This document shows positions 59,131-64,000 of a stretch of DNA of 64,000 nucleotides, piece after piece. The translations under genes were made by a program, and so were the position numbers. The notes beneath the pieces were generated by a model, which saw nothing but the letters and a program-made list of their open reading frames with translations, did no database searches and was not told the origin of the DNA. Source of the DNA: Vespula vulgaris (taxonomy: Eukaryota; Arthropoda; Insecta; Hymenoptera; Vespidae); the NCBI RefSeq assembly GCF_905475345.1, contig NC_066590.1, forward strand, positions 868,001 through 932,000. Reading direction: 5' to 3'. Each line of letters starts with the position of its first letter. Positions within the stretch are counted from its first letter, which is position 1.

Positions 59131-59180
<50 letters not shown>
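59131..59180. repeat. (CT)n microsatellite
   Basis: About 25 pure CT units. Confidence 0.95.
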
Positions 59181-59184
<4 letters not shown>

Positions 59185-59209
59185 CTTGCTTTCTCTCTTT
59201 TTCTTCTAT

Positions 59210-59236
59210 GCAAGAAGAAGAAGAAGAAGAAGAAGC
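59210..59236. repeat. (AAG)n trinucleotide
   Basis: About 9 AAG units, complementary to a TTC array at 59301-59330. Confidence 0.95.
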
Positions 59237-59557
59237 TCGCGACTCACTCGTTGAGATCGATATTTTACGATACTTCTTTCTTTTTCTTTTTTTTTCTTAT
59301 TCTCCTTCTTCTTCTTCTTCTTCTTCTTCTTCCTTTTTTCCCTTTTTCTCATTATTCTTCTCGCAAATAGGTTTTGTTAAAATCTCGAGAACTCTTATTT
59401 GTCTGTGATCTTCTCCTCTCTTCTTCCTTTCCCTTCCACTGTTAAAGAGCGAAATAACTAGAGCGCAAAGATACTCCTGGCTCGTAGGTCGTCCTGTTCT
59501 ATGATGACGGAGGATTAAAGTTAATCTAGGTAGGTAACGTTTAAAACGCGTAATTTG

Positions 59558-59599
<42 letters not shown>

Positions 59600-59611
59600 A
59601 AGAGAGAGAAT
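59558..59611. repeat. GA/GAAA tract
   Basis: GA units interrupted by AAA in a regular 12-bp pattern. Confidence 0.9.
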
Positions 59612-60005
59612 ACGACACGAGGCGATGACGACGACGACGACGACGACGGCTAGTACCTACCTAGTCGTTCTTCTTCGTCGAGATATATGCATCTATGTTA
59701 ATCGCCGTCACTTCGAACAGGTGGATTAACGTCAAAACGACAAAGATTTAGATGGCCTCCTTTTTTCGAGCTCATATTTCAACGCGTGAGAGTGAAACTT
59801 TTATCGAGAACGTAATGTTCCATAATCTATAATCTTCGAGGAACTTATGCGAGGCACGAACGCGCGAGAACGTATAAAGAGTCGTGAATAAGTATAGCTT
59901 ACGTACTATACATTGTTATCCGCTGCGCCCGTCGTGTCTCGGAATGATTTATTCGTGTAACCAAAAGAAACCATCACCCTACGAAATATATGCATGTGTA
60001 CATAT

Positions 60006-60010
60006 ATATA

Positions 60011-60042
<32 letters not shown>
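60006..60042. repeat. (TA)n/(TG)n/(TA)n
   Basis: TG units flanked by TA units. Confidence 0.95.
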
Positions 60043-61671
60043 CGTATATAGGTATACCTACATCTATACATGTACGTATACGATACTTTCCAGCGAGCAA
60101 GTTACTCGAAAACCCCATAAAACTGTCGGCCCTGAAATACACGCTGATTCAGAATGACAATGCTTTAAAAAGATAAACGCGTATCTACTTTCCTGTCGCG
60201 TTTCCTAACCTCTTAGAATTCTCTTTCGATCGATCGTAAATAATATTCATTATAAATTAATAATAGAAAGTTCGAAGGAAGAGAAAAAAGAGCGTCTTAC
60301 GTAAGTCCTTAACGAAAGAACTTTGTCGCGACGAAGCTCTTCTCAAGAGCTTTCGACGCTTGCTTTCTCTCTCTCTCTCTCTTTCTTTTGTCGTCCGAAC
60401 CTGGTGAAGTGGCAGTTCACATCCTCGCCGGTTTGTCAGCAGTCATAGTCGTCGTGTTAGCGAGTCATCGGCATGCTATTCTCCTTCTCGGTTCCTTCGG
60501 TTCCTTATTCCTCCCGTCAAGGACATCGTTGACATCTGCCAGCTTCTAGGATCTTATCCCGTCTTTACACCTTCCTTCTTTTTTCGTCTCGATCTTATCT
60601 TCTCAGCCGTAAAGACGCGTCTCTCCTTCCGACCGTTCATTTTTTACCAAAAGAAAAAAAAAAAAAGAAAGATATCGTCGAAATATTTTCTAAGAAAACG
60701 TTCGGCCATTAACTCTATTATCATCACCGTTAGGTAACAAATACGTTTTTCAAACTTCTCCGATAAATTTCATCGTTTTCCCTCGCTTTCGCTAACTCAC
60801 GTCGATTACGTTATTATCCGATGCTCATTTCGAGGAGAGTGCTCCTAGTAAACGTAGAAAAACCTTTCACAATGTAATCGCATAGAAGAGACGATTCGAA
60901 GATAAACTATTAGTAAAAGTCATAACGAAGTCGCGCGACATTCATTTTCGGTTAATGCCCTCTCATAAAAGCTAAAGGACCTTTCTTCGGATCGTCCGAA
61001 CGCCAGACTTTCTTTTTCTCCGGATATGAACACGTTCCTCGTCCTAAACAAGCAATAAATATCCTATTAGCCCTGCCATGGGGATACTTTCGTCTTTCTT
61101 CTTGTTATTATTGCTTCGCGAAGTTTAACTTTGGAAGCGATCGTCGAGTTTCGTCGACGGGCAGGTGCCAGACAACCTTTTCCGTGCTTCCTCGGTCGTT
61201 TTTTCTCTTTCTTTTTCTTTTTCTTTTTTTTTCGTCTTTCTTTTTTTGCTTCCTTCTAATCTTTACTTTCTGCCTTTCGTCTTTCTTTCCTTCGACTTTG
61301 AAAAACATTTACGTATTATCCTATTTCCCATGTTGCCGTATAGCAAATATTGTTTCGTCCTCTTTCTCAAATTTCTCTACAATAAATTTCCTTTACCAGA
61401 ATGTCTAATTCTTTTGCAATTATGCCTTTTGTCCTGCAATACGTAAACAGGAAAATATATATACGTGTGTGTGCGTATGTATGTATGTATGTATGCATGT
61501 ACATATGTAATCTTTTCGTAAACATTGACCTCGGTCGAAATAGGTATGTACGCGTGCCTAGATACTAAATTTTCTAGGAGCACTTGTTTACCTTGGACCT
61601 CGTAAAACCCTTGTACATTAGTTAACGAGATAAAAATTTGACGATGTCAACTTTTACGACCCGATTCGTTT

Positions 61672-61675
<4 letters not shown>

Positions 61676-61704
<29 letters not shown>
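61676..61704. repeat. (CT)n microsatellite
   Basis: About 14 CT units. Confidence 0.95.
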
Positions 61705-61708
<4 letters not shown>

Positions 61709-62258
61709 TTATGATAGACCATTCGTCTTCCTCTCTTTCTACCGATCAAAATCAATGAAGAGAACCATCGGTTCTCGTGATTTATGATATTTTATATTTA
61801 TAATTTTGCGTGAAATAATCGCTACGTACTTTTCTTTCTTTTTTCTTTTTTTTTTCCTCTATAGATTTACAGCTAGTCAACGTGCTTAGGACAGAGTAGT
61901 TTTCACGGTCGACTGCGAGGGATCATGGCAAAAATTTACGACTGAACTATCGACGTACTTCGTAGACATTTTGTATCGAACGTTTTAACCGCAGAATAAA
62001 AAGGAAAATAGAGAGAGAGGAGTAAAAAAAGGGATGAAAGTCCGGACCGAGTTGACGGGTTAATCGAGATCACGATTTTACGACTCCTTTCACGAATCAC
62101 CGTCGTTCATCCAGGATAGCAAGGAGGAATATATATCCCTTTTTTTCCTACGATAATTATTATAATCGGCTGTCAAGTGCTCGTTATCGTGACGGAACGT
62201 GAAAACGCTAAATTAAATTTAAATCCCGTACGGTATACGCGCCTTTTCGAGGGAGGAT

Positions 62259-62267
<9 letters not shown>

Positions 62268-62290
<23 letters not shown>

Positions 62291-62321
62291 AGAAAATAAC
62301 CAAAAAAAGAGAAAAAGATAA

Positions 62322-62368
<47 letters not shown>
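62268..62368. repeat. Two GA tracts
   Basis: GA units at 62268-62288 and 62326-62368, separated by an A-rich linker. Confidence 0.95.
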
Positions 62369-62372
<4 letters not shown>

Positions 62373-62468
62373 AAAAAAGGAAAGAAGACGCACGCTTTTA
62401 AGTAGCAAACTCGGAAGAATTATATCGTGAAAGGCTGGTGGTCCTTCGACCAAGATTGGACGATAATT

Positions 62469-62478
62469 ACCACGTGGT
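62469..62478. other. Palindromic E-box
   Basis: ACCACGTGGT is a perfect 10-bp palindrome around CACGTG, in a repeat-free island. It matches the consensus of bHLH factors such as Myc/Max or the circadian CLOCK/CYC type by sequence only. Confidence 0.35.
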
Positions 62479-63261
62479 GTACCGGGCGGAAGATAAGTAC
62501 TATTAATGCTGCGCCCCGAGAAAACGATCTCCTCCAGTACGTTATTATATATAGGTATATTTTGTGTGTGTATTTGTGTGTATATATATATACAGACACA
62601 TATATATACATATAAGGGCTCGTCCATCGTTTTTATATTTCCCTTTCCAGTCAAATCTATAGCTATATATATGAATGTAAGTAAATATTCGTATATAAAA
62701 GCTTGTACATTATTTTTCAATGATCCACATATAACCCTTAGAGGAAAACTACACAAAATTCTCGAGTGGCTTATTACTCGTGTAAACGAAGTAAGTACGA
62801 GAAGGATTTTTCAAGATATTGATCCTTTCAAGAGTGACTCTCGTTGCCTGCGCAACGAGATATGTAAGAGGGAACGAGATTCTTCGCTATTCTCTCGTTG
62901 AAACTGTTAAAAAAGATATTTACAAGGAAAATTCTAATGTCTTGAAAAGCGAAAATATATAAGTACTTGTATCTGTTCTTTATATAATATTGTTTAAAGA
63001 TTTCAACAATTTGATTTTCGACGATCTTACGCCGTTCAAAAGAATAGATATTTTCATGGTCGCTCGACATTTGTCATATTTCCCGTGTTAGCAAATGCAC
63101 GTACATATTCAACGAAAGAAAGGAGATCGTACAAACTGTGCTTTATCCGCGTTCCGCTTCATTTTCATTAATTTCGACGACGAAAGAGCCTCAAAGAATA
63201 TCAAAGAACAAAAAGATCTACCCTTTCGAAGATAAAACGAGAGAAAGAGAGAAAGAAAAAA

Positions 63262-63262
63262 A

Positions 63263-63308
<46 letters not shown>
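63262..63308. repeat. GA tract
   Basis: GA units with one AAA break. Pure from about 63277. Confidence 0.95.
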
Positions 63309-63311
<3 letters not shown>

Positions 63312-63976
63312 TAGTGAAACGACGATGCCTGTCGTCAATTTTCGAACGATCTTTGGATAAGAAAGAAGTTAAAATATCCCGTAGCAATTCTGCGTTAAAT
63401 AGAGCACGATAGAAAGAGTAAGAAAAACAGGGAAAACAAAAAAGAAGGAGGTATAGAAGGCTTTTTGCAATTTTCAAACGTTTCGACAAGAAAAGAGAAG
63501 TTCGGCTAGTTCTTTTCTACTTCGCGTCAAACGAAGAGTATAAACTAGACAGAAATGAGTTTTACTATTTCTCTCTCTCTCTCTCTTTCTTTCTATTTTT
63601 CTTCTTTCTAGTTTTCAACAACGCATAGGGATTCCTCGTAGAGTGTCCGTGACCGATATCAGGATGTTATCGATCGAATATCAAATTGTTAGGGCTTCTA
63701 ACCTACTCCAATCTTCCTCTCTCTTTTTTTTTTCTTTCTTTGTTCCGATCTCTCTCGACTTCGTTTTCTATGACTGATTATTTCCCATTCGTTCTATTTC
63801 TTTCTTTCATCCCTCTTCCTCCTCCTCTCTCACCCAACCACCCCCATTTTTTTTTCTTTCTTTAAGAGAACGTAAGTTTTAATGCAATTCGCTAGTAAAA
63901 GAAGCACAAAGGAATACTCTTTGTACTCCATACGCGAATTCGTTCTAGTCAAGCTCTCTTATCCGTCGACTAGATC

Positions 63977-64000
63977 GTTCTATTTCTCTCTCTCTCTCTC
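63977..64000. repeat. (CT)n running off the window
   Basis: CT units continue to the last base, so the true length is unknown. Confidence 0.95.

Larger units (their letters stand above)
58901..64000. other. Non-coding block to the window end
   Basis: No gene is supported. The stretch 58900-59080 is complex and open as part of a 283-codon frame that is otherwise Ser-Leu, Arg-Glu and poly-Lys translation. The stretches 60380-60620 and 62420-62540 are islands. The stretches 60680-61060, 61860-62220 and 62640-63060 are AT/CpG-rich with nothing I can name. Confidence 0.65.

Noticed and set aside
58519..59370. 283-codon plus-strand frame, the longest in the window
   Set aside because: It is mostly Ser-Leu, Arg-Glu, poly-Lys and poly-Leu from CT, GA, AAG and TTC tracts. 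Only about 60 residues in the middle are complex and they match no family I know.

Overview
The window looks like nuclear non-coding DNA from an insect, and I found no protein-coding gene, rRNA or tRNA that I can support with confidence. The base composition points to an arthropod with an unmethylated or CpG-tolerant genome: CpG words such as TCGTCG and CGAACG are very common. GA/CT dinucleotide tracts recur about every kilobase, with TA, GTTC, GGAA, TTC/TCC and CGA arrays between them. High intergenic CpG plus dense GA microsatellites is typical of Hymenoptera (ants, bees, wasps); that placement is an inference from texture, not from a recognised gene. The open frames in the window are almost all translations of simple repeats (Ser-Leu, Arg-Glu, poly-Tyr-Ile, poly-Asn, poly-Asp) and have no codon structure I would call coding.

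Layout: the sequence alternates between repeat-laden filler and short islands (100-300 bp) of complex, GC-richer sequence with few or no repeats, often carrying small dyads. The clearest islands lie near 2.2-2.5, 3.8, 5.2, 6.5, 8.15, 13.9, 15.55, 16.4, 17.7, 18.75, 21.6, 25.2, 26.2, 27.5, 30.0, 33.2, 34.3, 39.65, 40.4, 43.85, 47.0, 49.05, 52.15, 53.8, 57.4, 60.45 and 62.5 kb. This pattern fits a very long intron or a gene desert around a developmental regulator, with the islands as candidate enhancers or conserved non-coding elements. I could not test conservation.

The strongest structural discovery is a near-perfect inverted repeat: arms at 47472-47607 and 48545-48680, 136 bp each, differing at one position, with a 937-bp spacer. 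If transcribed it would give a 136-bp duplex, so it could be a hairpin-RNA (endo-siRNA) locus, a foldback or MITE-like element with TA at its ends, or a recent inverted duplication. About 0.4 kb to its left, at 46997-47064, the minus strand can form a miRNA-like hairpin. That hairpin lies inside a short open frame with three Lys-Arg sites, followed by a splice-donor-like GTAAGC. Other items worth checking are a 56-codon, non-repetitive open frame at 25138-25308 and a nested hairpin at 27484-27518. There is also a 15-bp direct repeat bracketing 198 bp near 51.4 kb, and several minisatellites (11 exact TGGTA units, 4 exact TACTTACG units, a GTCGA/GTCGAGA array and a 10-bp CACACGCTTG array).

Because no gene is established, nothing can be said about genes acting together. 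The feature list describes the repeats, dyads, islands and filler, with low confidence wherever function is implied.
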